This document shows positions 18,442 through 27,713 of a stretch of DNA of 64,000 bases, piece after piece. The notes beneath the pieces were generated by a model. That model was not told the origin of the DNA, ran no database searches, and saw only the letters and a program-made list of their open reading frames with translations. Within the stretch, counting starts at the first letter, position 1, and every line of letters begins with the position of its first letter. Position numbers and translations under genes: made by a program. This stretch comes from Vibrio penaeicida (GTDB lineage Bacteria > Pseudomonadota > Gammaproteobacteria > Enterobacterales > Vibrionaceae): contig NZ_BFAQ01000023.1 of the NCBI RefSeq assembly GCF_002933855.1, forward strand, positions 77,380 to 141,379, written 5' to 3'.

Positions 18442-21233
18442 TCGTCTCCTTCCTCACTCAACTGCATCCCCGAGTTAACCGCTCGGTTTGCTGGTTTAGA
18501 TGCGGGGACATTTCGAATCTCTGCAACATTGCTGACCGGTGGTCTAACCGATCCAGTCGCTCCCCTTGAGGATATGGTTTTCACATCATTGTCGGTGGAG
18601 AAGAAGTTCATTAGGTTAAGTAATTCTTTGCCTTCATCTTTCAAGGATTGGCTAGCTGCAGACGTTTCTTCCACCAAGGAAGCGTTCTGTTGCGTCATTT
18701 CATCCATAGTGGCAACCGCTCGGCTAATCTCATCTATGCCCGTGGCTTGTTCTTGGCTAGACTGCGCAATTTGAGTAATAAGCTCTGACACTTTTGCAAC
18801 AGCATCGACAATCTCATTGAGCGTTTCACCGGATTCGTCGACCAGCCTCGAACCTTCATCAACCTTATCGACACTGTCGTTGATTAGACCTTTGATTTCT
18901 TTCGCTGCGGCAGCACTGCGTTGAGCCAAATTACGAACTTCGCCAGCAACAACCGCAAAGCCTCGGCCTTGCTCTCCAGCTCTCGCCGCCTCCACTGCCG
19001 CATTCAATGCAAGCAAGTTGGTTTGGAAGGCAATTTCATCAATCACGCCAATAATGTCGGAGATTTTTTTGCTGGCACTGTTGATTTCTGCCATCGCTGC
19101 AATGGCTTGCCCAACAACTTCACCACCTTTACCCGCTTTTTTGGCAGCATCATCAGAAAGATCATTTGCGCCTCTGGCATTTTCGGCGTTCTGCCTGACA
19201 GTAGATGTCATCTCTTCCATACTGGCAGCCGTTTCTTCTAGATTAGAGGCCTGCGCTTCAACACGCTGACTTAAATCGTTATTGCCTTCTGCTATTTCTG
19301 TGGATGCAGTTGCGACTCTTGCTGACGATGTGGTGATTTGGTCAACCATATTGCGGAGGTTGACGATTGAAGTATTCACGGCGTCAGATAATCGGCCGAA
19401 CTCCCCTTCATTGTCGTCAGACATATTATTGTTAAGGTTCCCGTCAGCGACCTCACTCATTACATCGATACATTGCCCAAGCGGTGCGACAATGGCATCC
19501 AATAAGTTGTTCACGCCATTGCCCAGTTCAGACATAAAACCGCTGTAAGCACTGGTATCAATCCGGTTTGTCAGCTCACCCTTTATTGCGTTTTGGATCA
19601 AGCTTTCAACCTGACGTTGACCATCTTGCTGCTCGGTGATGTCTTCCCATTGGAGAGCCGGTCCCATGTAGTTACCTTCCGCGTCACGCATGGCGATACA
19701 CGTTAAGTTAAATTCAAGCCCTCCGACGGCAATGTTCGACGAAAACGGTAAGTTATCTGGGTTGGAAATAATGCCTCTTTGATGCGCTGGATTTTTATGG
19801 AAAATATCAATGTTCTGCCCAACAAGCTTACTTGCATCAAAGCTTGGCAACGCTTTTTTAAGTTCGCTTTCACGACTGGTCAGTAGTTTAGTCAGAGACG
19901 GATTTAGGTATTGGATAATACCGTTGTCATCCGCCATCATTAGGTTCGTTGTCATGCCTGCAACAGCGGAGGCTAAGCGACCTATTTCAGCCTCTTTTGC
20001 TCTTTCTTCCGTAACGTCTTTCCACTCCAATGTATTGCCAACGTAGTTCCCTTCTGCATCGGTAATTGCAGCAACGTTTAGCTCAATTTTTAGGTCCGCA
20101 ATGACAATGTCCGTTTTAATTGGCAAATTGTTCGGGTTATCCAGCATCTTGCGCTGGTGGTTGGGGTTTTGGTGGAATTCATCAATGCAGCGACCTATCA
20201 ACCAATCTTCACTAGCGGTGAAATCACGCCAAACAGTTCTCAGTGTGTTTTCGTGCTTTTTGAATAAGTTAATGGTTTCTAGGTTGGTGTAGGTAATTAA
20301 AAAGTCACGGTCGATCATAACCATCGCAGTCTGTGCTTGGTGCACAGCGGCGCTCAAACGCGCAATCTCTGTTGCTTGTTTACGTTGTTCAGTAACGTCA
20401 CTCCATTCAAGCGTGTTACCTATATAATTACCATGCGCATCCATGATCGCTGCCACATTGAGTTCTATTTTAAGGTCTGCAATTTCAATGTCGGTGCTGT
20501 ATGGCATGTTCGAAGGGTTATCGAGCAGCTTTCTTTGATGAGATGGATCTTTATGGAAGCCATCAATACACCGCCCCATTAGCCAATCTTCTGTTGCGCT
20601 AAAATCGGGCCACACACTGCGAAATTTCGCTTCGTGTTTTTTAAATAAAGAAACTGTTTCGTGGTTGATGTACGTAATCTCAAAATCACGGTCAATCATT
20701 ACCATGGCTGTTTGCGCCTGGTCCACAGCCGACTGTAACCGCAGAATATTGGATTCTTGTTGCCTAAGCTCTGTAACATCTTCCCATTCGAGAGTGTTAC
20801 CACTGTAGTTACCTTGAGCATCGATGATGGCTCCTACATTAAGCTCCAACAGCACATCTTTGACTTGGATTGTCGCGGTATGAGGCATATTTTTGGGGTT
20901 GGAGAGCAGCTGACGCTGGTGTGCAGGGTTGGTATGGAAACCATCAATGCAATTCCCTATCAGAAATTCTTCATCTGCACTGAATCCTGGCCACACCGAT
21001 TGAAAAAGCGGTTCGTGTTGTTTTAACAAGTCCAAAGAGCGCCTGTTAACGTAAGTTATGTTGAAATCCCGATCAATCATCATCAACGCGGTTTGTGCCG
21101 TGTTTAATGCAGAAAGTAATTGCTCATTACTGACTGCTCCTGAGGCACTATTAGCCTCTCCCATTAGGTTGTCTTGGGATGGAGCAACAAACTGTCTTTC
21201 TGCTCTTTCTTTTTTTCGGTTCCAAAATGACAT
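18426..21233 (-). CDS. Soluble Aer2-type chemoreceptor with four PAS domains
   Basis: 935 residues from the ATG at 21233, which has GAGAGG upstream. No membrane helix is visible. Four tandem PAS domains of about 127 residues follow each other (about 36-535). Each has the F-H-x-[ND]-P-x-H-Q-R helix (His100, 227, 354, 479) and, exactly 50 residues later, a Trp in LEWxDVT or LQWEDIT; in Pseudomonas Aer2 these correspond to the haem-ligand His234 and the oxygen-stabilising Trp283. Then come a HAMP-like segment (about 540-650) and a signalling domain with the tip [36 protein letters not shown]. The protein ends DEWEEF, a CheR-docking type tail. It should sense oxygen or a related gas. Known Vibrio homologues are described with two PAS domains, so four is unusual. 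Confidence 0.93.
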   Translation of the reverse strand: MSFWNRKKERAERQFVAPSQDNLMGEANSASGAVSNEQLLSALNTAQTALMMIDRDFNITYVNRRSLDLLKQHEPLFQSVWPGFSADEEFLIGNCIDGFHTNPAHQRQLLSNPKNMPHTATIQVKDVLLELNVGAIIDAQGNYSGNTLEWEDVTELRQQESNILRLQSAVDQAQTAMVMIDRDFEITYINHETVSLFKKHEAKFRSVWPDFSATEDWLMGRCIDGFHKDPSHQRKLLDNPSNMPYSTDIEIADLKIELNVAAIMDAHGNYIGNTLEWSDVTEQRKQATEIARLSAAVHQAQTAMVMIDRDFLITYTNLETINLFKKHENTLRTVWRDFTASEDWLIGRCIDEFHQNPNHQRKMLDNPNNLPIKTDIVIADLKIELNVAAITDAEGNYVGNTLEWKDVTEERAKEAEIGRLASAVAGMTTNLMMADDNGIIQYLNPSLTKLLTSRESELKKALPSFDASKLVGQNIDIFHKNPAHQRGIISNPDNLPFSSNIAVGGLEFNLTCIAMRDAEGNYMGPALQWEDITEQQDGQRQVESLIQNAIKGELTNRIDTSAYSGFMSELGNGVNNLLDAIVAPLGQCIDVMSEVADGNLNNNMSDDNEGEFGRLSDAVNTSIVNLRNMVDQITTSSARVATASTEIAEGNNDLSQRVEAQASNLEETAASMEEMTSTVRQNAENARGANDLSDDAAKKAGKGGEVVGQAIAAMAEINSASKKISDIIGVIDEIAFQTNLLALNAAVEAARAGEQGRGFAVVAGEVRNLAQRSAAAAKEIKGLINDSVDKVDEGSRLVDESGETLNEIVDAVAKVSELITQIAQSSQEQATGIDEISRAVATMDEMTQQNASLVEETSAASQSLKDEGKELLNLMNFFSTDNDVKTISSRGATGSVRPPVSNVAEIRNVPASKPANRAVNSGMQLSEEGDEWEEF

Positions 21234-21244
21234 AACTTTACCTC

Positions 21245-21712
21245 TCACATGAGCGCTTTTTCTTCTGATAAGTTGTTGAGCTCTGCGACATTAAATAGAG
21301 CTTCCAAGTTAATTAAGATCACATGTCCTTCTTTTGCCGGAACAATGCCGACTATGAAGTTTTTATCTACCGTTAACGACATATTGGGAGCAGGTTTAAT
21401 ATCATCGGTGTCCAATGCGTACACTTCTGATACCGCATCCACAATGATGCCTAATGGCTGTCCATGCGTATCGTTTAAAACAATCACTACCGTTGTTGCG
21501 TTTATGACGGCAGGTTCGAGGTTAAAGCGTTTTCTCAAGTCGACAATGGGGACATATTCCCCTCGAATTTCTAAGACACCATTTAAATAGCTAGGTGAAT
21601 TCGGAACCGAACGTACGTTGCTCCAACCTCTGACTTCTCTTACATCCAAAATGGGTACTGCATATTCTTCTTCATCTAAGATGAAACTCAGGAATTCTTG
21701 TATTGCCATCAT
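21245..21712 (-). CDS. cheW: Chemotaxis coupling protein CheW (second copy)
   Basis: 155 residues, a single CheW/SH3-like domain: [25 protein letters not shown], the [24 protein letters not shown] core and VVIVLN...[11 protein letters not shown]. It links receptors to CheA. ATGATG follows the stop of the other cheW without a gap; AGGGTGA upstream suits either ATG. About 30% of positions differ in type from the adjacent copy, so the two are not a recent duplicate. Confidence 0.95.
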   Translation of the reverse strand: MMAIQEFLSFILDEEEYAVPILDVREVRGWSNVRSVPNSPSYLNGVLEIRGEYVPIVDLRKRFNLEPAVINATTVVIVLNDTHGQPLGIIVDAVSEVYALDTDDIKPAPNMSLTVDKNFIVGIVPAKEGHVILINLEALFNVAELNNLSEEKALM

Positions 21713-22216
21713 TCACCCTGCCTTGAGTATGGTTTCCATGTTGAGCAATTCATCGGTGTCTAACAGAGACATCACTTGCTCGTCCACGTTGAGTAGCCCA
21801 ACCGTAAATGGGGTAACAGCGGAATCCCCCAGAGCAGGAGTCAACTCTTTATCACCTTGGCTCACAACATCGGACACCGCATCGACTACCAGCCCCATCA
21901 GTCGCTCCGTATCCGCACTTGCACAACGAAGAACAAGTACCACTGTCGTCGGAAGATAAGCGCAATCACCAATGCCAAAACGAACGCGAAGATCAACCAC
22001 TGGCACAATCATGCCTCTTAGATTGATGACCCCTTTCACAAAATCAGGAGAGCGAGGAATGGGTGTTGGTCGCTCCCAAACTCGGATTTCTTCCACATCT
22101 CGAATGTCGATTCCATACAGTTCACCAGCCAAGCAAAAACTCAAGAAGTCAGCATTTTCACTGATCTCGCTATCGGAAATGGTGTCACCTTCGACAACCT
22201 GAAGTGCTTCGTTCAC
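21713..22216 (-). CDS. cheW: Chemotaxis coupling protein CheW (first copy)
   Basis: 167 residues with a short acidic N-terminal extension (about 1-22, including EGDTISDSEISENADF) before the CheW domain (FLSFCLAGELYGIDIRDVEEI, PDFVKGVINLRGMIVPVVDLRVRFG, MGLVVDAVSDVV). It lies nine bases after cheA. Two CheW proteins in one operon may let the system set different ratios of receptor coupling. Confidence 0.95.
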   Translation of the reverse strand: MNEALQVVEGDTISDSEISENADFLSFCLAGELYGIDIRDVEEIRVWERPTPIPRSPDFVKGVINLRGMIVPVVDLRVRFGIGDCAYLPTTVVLVLRCASADTERLMGLVVDAVSDVVSQGDKELTPALGDSAVTPFTVGLLNVDEQVMSLLDTDELLNMETILKAG

Positions 22217-22225
22217 TGTGGCTCC

Positions 22226-24355
22226 CTAGGCTGCAATGCCGCCTTTGCTGTCTGACTGACGGTTCAAAAATGAGGTGATTAACCCTTGGATATCCAAGAT
22301 TAAAGAAACTGAACCGTCGCCAAGAATGGTTGCGCCTGAAATACCCGCTACTTTGCTGTAGTTAGACTCAAGGCTTTTAATCACAACTTGTTGTTGATCC
22401 AGCAACTCATCTATCAACAACCCGACTCGATTACCTGCCGCTTCGACCAAACAAAGAATCCGCCCTTCAAGCTCTCCGCTCTCTCCCATTTCAAACTCTT
22501 CATGCAAACGCAGCACAGGGATGTTTTCCTCTCGGAGACGATATAACTCGACACCACCTGCCGCGTGTTTCACACACTGTGTATCAATTTGAATGGACTC
22601 AATAATGGTCAGTAACGGAATAACGTAGACTTCACCGGCAACCTTAACCAGTTGCCCATCTAATATGGCTAAAGTGAGTGGCAAGCTAATGGTGAATGTA
22701 CTACCAGTGCCAAGGCGGGATTCAACTTCAATATGACCACCGAGCTCTTCGATGTTTCTTTTCACCACGTCCATACCCACGCCGCGTCCAGAAATATCCG
22801 ACACTTCGTCTGCGGTAGAGAAGCCAGGGGCAAATATCAGATTCACCACTTGTTTGTCGGTCATTTCTTCACGTCGGGATTCTGGAGGTAGCACGCCCTT
22901 ATCAAGTGCTTTCTGCCAAAGCTTGTCGCAATTAATACCAGCGCCATCATCTTTCACTTCAATGATGATGGAGCCACCTTGGTGGAAGGCGTTCAACTCT
23001 ATAACGCCCATGTCTGGTTTTCCTTGCTCTTGCCTTTGCTCTGGAAGTTCTAAGCCGTGGTCGATTCCATTTCTCACTAAGTGAACCAACGGATCCACAA
23101 TGCGTTCCAACACGGTTTTGTCTAACTCGGTATTCTCGCCTTTGATCTGCAAATCAACTTGCTTACCTAAACGACCGGATAAGTCTCGTACCAATCTTGG
23201 GAAGCGACTAAAGGCAAAACTCATTGGCAGCATTCGTATATTAAGAACGTTCTCTTGAAGGTCTTTGCTGTTTTGCAGAAGCTGGTCTAGCCCTGATTTC
23301 AACTTTTCCAATTTATCGACGGTGAAATCATTGCCAATTTCGGTGAGCATTGATTGGGTGATCACTAACTCACCAACGAGGTTGATTAAGCTATCCACCT
23401 TGTCGATGTCAACGCGAATGGAGCTCACGCTCGACTCGGATTTGGCGGGCTTGCTCGCAGGCTTTTGAGTATCTTTAGGTTTTGCTACTGGAGTGTTATC
23501 GGCTATTTGTGGCTCTTCCGGTACAATTTCTGTTTGAGCTACTTCAGCCGCTGGTGGAGCAACGTCTTCTTTTTTCGGACTTTCACGTTGCACATCCAAA
23601 TCGCATTGATCTTCTACCCACTCGAAAATTTCGTGAATGTCGTCTTCTGCGATGCTACCTGCAAGCGTTATTCGCCAACTCAAATAGCAGAGCTCGGCTT
23701 CGAGCTCACTTAACTCAGGTAACTCAGATGTGTTACACACAATGTCGCAATCTGGGTCCAATTCAATAATTTCGCCCAGAATTCTAAGCGGGTCATTGCC
23801 ACTAAAGAACAAATCGGAATGCGGAGTAAAAGAGACATGCCAAGGGGCACATTCAGATACGCTTTCAGGATGATTAGAAGAACTTTCAGCATGACCAGAT
23901 GACGCTGCCCCGCCCTCTTCGTTGGAAGAAGGCGTTTGAGAAGCATCATTGGGTTTATTTTCCGTTGGAGATTCCAGTAATGTCGATAAGGCTTGATTCA
24001 CTTCTTCTTTTAATGCCGACTCAACTGGGGTATCGGTCTCGTACCCTTCCAGCATTTCAGTGATGCAATCGCCACTTTTCAGCAGTATGTCGACACTATG
24101 TCGAGTAAGGCTCATTTGCCCGTTTCGGACTTCATCTAGGTAAGCTTCGACGTTGTGGGTGAACTCACTGATGTCGAGTAAATTAAAAGTAGCTGCGCCC
24201 CCCTTAATAGAGTGGGCGGCACGAAATATAGTATTGATGGTCTCAAGGTCGACGCTCTCTGGGTCGAGATCCAACAATACAGTTTCAAGCACTTCTAAGT
24301 TTTCACGACATTCCTCGTAAAACATCTTACGAAGTTGGTTCATGTCTAAAGCCAT
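22226..24355 (-). CDS. cheA: Chemotaxis histidine kinase CheA
   Basis: 709 residues. The HPt domain (1-110) has phospho-acceptor His48 in AAHSIKGGAATF. A low-complexity linker (about 125-165) leads to a P2-like domain (WHVSFTPHSDLF, about 170-260), another linker rich in Pro/Lys (265-310), the dimer domain (SSIRVDIDKVDSLINLVGELVITQSML), the ATPase domain (N-box HLVRNGIDHGLE, G1 EVKDDGAGIN, G2 DVSGRGVGMDVV, GTGSTFTISLPLTLAI) and a C-terminal CheW-like domain. It phosphorylates CheY, CheB and perhaps the response regulator at the operon end. Confidence 0.97.
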   Translation of the reverse strand: MALDMNQLRKMFYEECRENLEVLETVLLDLDPESVDLETINTIFRAAHSIKGGAATFNLLDISEFTHNVEAYLDEVRNGQMSLTRHSVDILLKSGDCITEMLEGYETDTPVESALKEEVNQALSTLLESPTENKPNDASQTPSSNEEGGAASSGHAESSSNHPESVSECAPWHVSFTPHSDLFFSGNDPLRILGEIIELDPDCDIVCNTSELPELSELEAELCYLSWRITLAGSIAEDDIHEIFEWVEDQCDLDVQRESPKKEDVAPPAAEVAQTEIVPEEPQIADNTPVAKPKDTQKPASKPAKSESSVSSIRVDIDKVDSLINLVGELVITQSMLTEIGNDFTVDKLEKLKSGLDQLLQNSKDLQENVLNIRMLPMSFAFSRFPRLVRDLSGRLGKQVDLQIKGENTELDKTVLERIVDPLVHLVRNGIDHGLELPEQRQEQGKPDMGVIELNAFHQGGSIIIEVKDDGAGINCDKLWQKALDKGVLPPESRREEMTDKQVVNLIFAPGFSTADEVSDISGRGVGMDVVKRNIEELGGHIEVESRLGTGSTFTISLPLTLAILDGQLVKVAGEVYVIPLLTIIESIQIDTQCVKHAAGGVELYRLREENIPVLRLHEEFEMGESGELEGRILCLVEAAGNRVGLLIDELLDQQQVVIKSLESNYSKVAGISGATILGDGSVSLILDIQGLITSFLNRQSDSKGGIAA

Positions 24356-24404
24356 GGGTCACCTACCTAAGTCTTGCATCACGCTCTCGAAGGGAACGTT
24401 GTTT

Positions 24405-24764
24405 TTATATAACGCGCTTTAAGGTTTTTAGGAGAGTTTCCGGATTGAATGGCTTGACCAACCACCCCGTTGCTCCTGCCGATTTACCTTGTTGTTTTTT
24501 CTCCATGCTGGTTTCTGTCGTCAGCATCAAGATAGGAATGAATTTGTATTGAGGATTTCCACGAATGGCTTTTACCAGCTCAAACCCTCCCATAATTGGC
24601 ATATTGACGTCTGATATCACTACATCAAACTTGGTCATTTTTGCTTTTTTGAGTGCATCACTACCATCGTTCGCTGTTTCTACATCGTAACCAGCGTCCT
24701 TTAAAGTGTGACTAACCATTTGACGGATCGATACAGAGTCATCGACAGCGAGAATCTTAGTCAT
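24405..24764 (-). CDS. cheY: Chemotaxis response regulator CheY
   Basis: 119 residues from the ATG at 24764, which has GAGAGGG upstream; a longer in-frame extension overlaps the STAS gene and is rejected. A stand-alone receiver domain: acidic pair DD at 8-9, phospho-Asp52 (VVISDVNMPIMGG), Thr in MLTTETS, Lys in WLVKPF. As output of this operon it may bind the flagellar switch or act elsewhere. Confidence 0.95.
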   Translation of the reverse strand: MTKILAVDDSVSIRQMVSHTLKDAGYDVETANDGSDALKKAKMTKFDVVISDVNMPIMGGFELVKAIRGNPQYKFIPILMLTTETSMEKKQQGKSAGATGWLVKPFNPETLLKTLKRVI

Positions 24765-24783
24765 AAAAATCCCTCTCAATTCC

Positions 24784-25047
24784 TTAATTTTCAAACACAC
24801 TTTGTAAGTCGAGTAACTTGATACTTTCTTGTAAGTCATCAGGAACATTGACAAGTTGTATGTCGGTATTTGCCTGCTTGGCACTAAAGAAAAGAGATGC
24901 CAATGCTTGCAATCCTGCAGCATCAACTCTAACAACGGAGGAAGCATCAATAATTAGCTCTTCGTTGCTATCGAGCCACTGTTGATACTCATTTTTGATG
25001 TTTAGGACGTTACCAATCTCTAAGGATTCTTCTAGCTGACGTTCCAT
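24784..25047 (-). CDS. STAS-domain protein at head of chemosensory operon
   Basis: 87 residues, one STAS domain (ELIIDASSVVRVDAAGLQALASLFFSAKQ). The position of the phosphorylatable serine of classic antagonists is Ala here (VDAAGLQ), so control by phosphorylation is doubtful. It is the first gene of the operon, about 20 bp before cheY. STAS proteins are common in chemosensory operons; the target is unknown. Confidence 0.85.
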   Translation of the reverse strand: MERQLEESLEIGNVLNIKNEYQQWLDSNEELIIDASSVVRVDAAGLQALASLFFSAKQANTDIQLVNVPDDLQESIKLLDLQSVFEN

Positions 25048-25495
25048 GTGTCCATCCCTTCGACCTAGCCATTATCGGAGTTGACGTTTATTTTGAGTGT
25101 AGGAGGGATTCTTTGTTTATCAACAATAAAAGTGCGTAATCGGCTCAATTAGCACTTATGTACGAACAAATTTGCACATAAGATTCATCATCACTTATTT
25201 GCATTTCGATTTTAAAATATTACTGATAAACAAATATATAGGCTGGGTTTCACCCATAAAGACGTTATGCCTAAAAAGCACTTTTAAGGCTCAATTTCAT
25301 TTTGAAAAATAATTTATTTTTTACACTTTAAGAGGTGAGGTTTTGAAAGTGGAACTGGAACAGATATTAAATTTACACTGTAAATTTCAAAATGTTAGCG
25401 TTTTGAATTGTCGTTTAAACTTGGTTCTAAAATCGCATATTTATCAGTCTACATACATTAATATCCGCCAGACCATGAAAATAGAAATATCATCA
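25048..25495. other. Intergenic region with parS2, before the chemosensory operon
   Basis: AT-rich, no coding frame. It must contain the promoter of the 12-gene chemosensory operon (leftward). One parS2-type palindrome lies at 25371-25385. The end toward tmcA has no clear terminator hairpin. Confidence 0.55.
25371..25385. promoter_or_regulatory. parS2: parS2-type partition site
   Basis: ATTTACACTGTAAAT is a perfect palindrome around the central base and matches the TTTACANTGTAAA core bound by ParB2 of Vibrio chromosome II. Confidence 0.88.
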
Positions 25496-27544
25496 TCACG
25501 ATTTACACTGTAAATCATTGAGCGCTATCAACACCTGCTCACGCAAGTAAGCGCCTAGAGCTTTTCTCCCACTAAAACCGTACTGGCTCGAAACCTTAGA
25601 ACAAGGTTGATTTTGCAAAAATAGAGCGACCAGTGGGTAAAGCGATACTTTGTGCGATTGAGGTAATATGGAAACCAGCCATTCACTTAAGATGTGACTG
25701 ATAGATTCTTCGCCATTTCCACCGTGAGCGTAGCGAGACAGCATTCGAAATTGATGTTCAGATAATACCTGTGTTTCTGGCTGCCATTGCAAAAAGAGCT
25801 GGGAAACCAATTCTGGTTCAAGTGCCTTTAGCTCCTTAGGCAACTGTGAAACAAAATTGCTTTGCCAATATTGAATTGCACTTTGAAACCAAGATAGCTG
25901 TGTAATCGGGCGCACCATAATGACAGAATGACAACCACTGGCTTGATCTCTCGAATTTCCAATCCGAACCACTTGATAATGATTTTCTTGCCAGAAACGG
26001 AGTAATTCATCAGTTGCGCCAAAACTGGTAGACAAATACTGAATGTCATCTAAACGAGCATGTAGCTCAGACAGCATTTTTGCACCTACCCCTTGTCTTT
26101 GAAATTCCGGATGAACCGCAATTCTCATCACTCTAGCACTCTTCTGTTGTGCCGATTCATCGATTCCTAAATGGTTAGCAATACTTGCTGGAACTAAGTG
26201 CCCTTTTGGTCGCCTCTTCCCATTTACGATACCTGAGATCACTTCTGAAGAAAGGTTGCCTTCTCTAATGATGGTGACAACGCCAATCAGATTATCCCCA
26301 GCCGCCGCGAGCCAAAGTTCAACATTGTTATCATTGAGTATCTGGAATAAATCATTAGGGGTAGTTTGATAATGGGCGTTAACGAGTAAGCCAAAACAAC
26401 GTTTAAGAAGAGTTATATCTTCAAGAAGAGCGTTTTTATTCTGACGAGAAAGCGTTAGGTACTTAACATCCATCTCCGATGGAGTACTGTTTTTATCAAG
26501 ATCGGCATCTAATAAAAAGGCATCAAACAGCCAAGATTCGAGAGGATCACCTTTCGCCCACCGAATCGGCTGATCCAAGGATATGGCTCGCCACCCAGCA
26601 CGATGTTGCTGCAACCAGCGAGTAAACTTAAGCGTAAACCCTCGCCCGCATCCTTCATATCCATGCACTGTGGTCGAGAAAACCATTCGGTGATATTGCT
26701 CAGTCATACGAATAAGAAGCGGAATAGGAACCGCTGATGCTTCATCAACAATCAGTAAATCACAGTCTGGCAAAGTCGATAGCAATTCATCCGGAGCAAT
26801 AAAACGCAAACAACTCCCATTTGCCTCTTCTACAATATGTTTTGTAGTGCGACTTTCGAGGTCAAGTTGTCGTTGAGCATGTTCAAACATAGGTGCGACA
26901 GCGCTCGTTGACGGAGCTGTAACAAGAATCTCGACTTTGCGGGTCAGCATTATTTTTGCCGCTGCAATACCGATCGCAGAAGACTTCCCTCTCCCTCTGT
27001 CCGCCGTCATAACAAGCGGCCGTTTTCGCTTTCCTGTTAGTACCTTTTGAACGGCATCAACTGCCTTTAGTTGGTCTGTATATTGGAAAGAACTCGCTTT
27101 AGGCAATTTTTCAGGAAGCGCTGGTATCTCGACTGATGGGCCAATTTTAATCGCACTAGCTAAGTGTGCTCTCAACCAGCGCGTACCTAGGTTACTCTCT
27201 AATTTATGAAGGTTGATCAAGAAGACAATTCCACCACCAACAACAGTACCGCAAGCAGCGGTAAAACTATTGGCATCAAACCCGTCTGAACAATCATAGA
27301 TGAGTGCTCTCATTTCAGAGCCAAGTAGTTTTGTGCCAAACTTGAACGGTTTTGTGATGGCTCCAAGGAGTGGTTTCCCTCCCAGCTTGTAGACATTCTC
27401 GTGCCATGTGGAAGATGTGTATTGAATCGCTGGGTTTAGTGTGCTCTCGACCCACTCCTCATCCCCTGATACATCCACCAAATAGCGATGATTGTTATGA
27501 TCGGCAATGTCAAAAAGTTGGGTAATGTAGTCCGTGTGGGTCAC
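25496..27544 (-). CDS. tmcA: tRNA(Met) cytidine acetyltransferase TmcA
   Basis: 682 residues. The protein makes N4-acetylcytidine at the wobble base of elongator tRNA-Met. An N-terminal domain is followed by an RNA-helicase-like ATPase core with Walker A ADRGRGKSSAIG and DEAS box (LLIVDEASAVPIPLL), then a GNAT acetyltransferase domain (VMRIAVHPEFQRQGVGAKML) and a C-terminal tRNA-binding tail. Its last codons (for Asp-Leu-Gln-Cys-Lys-Ser) are made of a parS2 palindrome. It lies downstream of parB2 but a terminator separates them. Confidence 0.95.
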   Translation of the reverse strand: MTHTDYITQLFDIADHNNHRYLVDVSGDEEWVESTLNPAIQYTSSTWHENVYKLGGKPLLGAITKPFKFGTKLLGSEMRALIYDCSDGFDANSFTAACGTVVGGGIVFLINLHKLESNLGTRWLRAHLASAIKIGPSVEIPALPEKLPKASSFQYTDQLKAVDAVQKVLTGKRKRPLVMTADRGRGKSSAIGIAAAKIMLTRKVEILVTAPSTSAVAPMFEHAQRQLDLESRTTKHIVEEANGSCLRFIAPDELLSTLPDCDLLIVDEASAVPIPLLIRMTEQYHRMVFSTTVHGYEGCGRGFTLKFTRWLQQHRAGWRAISLDQPIRWAKGDPLESWLFDAFLLDADLDKNSTPSEMDVKYLTLSRQNKNALLEDITLLKRCFGLLVNAHYQTTPNDLFQILNDNNVELWLAAAGDNLIGVVTIIREGNLSSEVISGIVNGKRRPKGHLVPASIANHLGIDESAQQKSARVMRIAVHPEFQRQGVGAKMLSELHARLDDIQYLSTSFGATDELLRFWQENHYQVVRIGNSRDQASGCHSVIMVRPITQLSWFQSAIQYWQSNFVSQLPKELKALEPELVSQLFLQWQPETQVLSEHQFRMLSRYAHGGNGEESISHILSEWLVSILPQSHKVSLYPLVALFLQNQPCSKVSSQYGFSGRKALGAYLREQVLIALNDLQCKS
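25501..25515. promoter_or_regulatory. parS2: parS2-type partition site inside the tmcA 3' end
   Basis: ATTTACACTGTAAAT, identical to the copy at 25371, 130 bp away. It encodes the last residues of TmcA, so it is constrained both as protein and as ParB2 site. Confidence 0.88.
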
Positions 27545-27658
27545 GTAAAACCTGCATCAAATAATTGAAGAATGAGTCGCATGTTATCAGTGATCCAGCA
27601 ACGAGCTCAAGAAAGCAAAGGTGGAAAGAGCTCCCTATTGCGCGTTCCTAATTACAAA

Positions 27659-27690
27659 AGAAAAAAGCCACTTAACAAAGCGGCTTTTCG
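27659..27690 (-). terminator. Terminator of parA2-parB2
   Basis: On the minus strand AAAAGCCGCTT and AAGTGGCTTTT pair with one G-T across a 4-nt loop, followed by a T-rich run. It lies 24 bp after the parB2 stop. Confidence 0.85.
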
Positions 27691-27713
27691 AAACAATAAT
27701 AAACAACGGTTTT

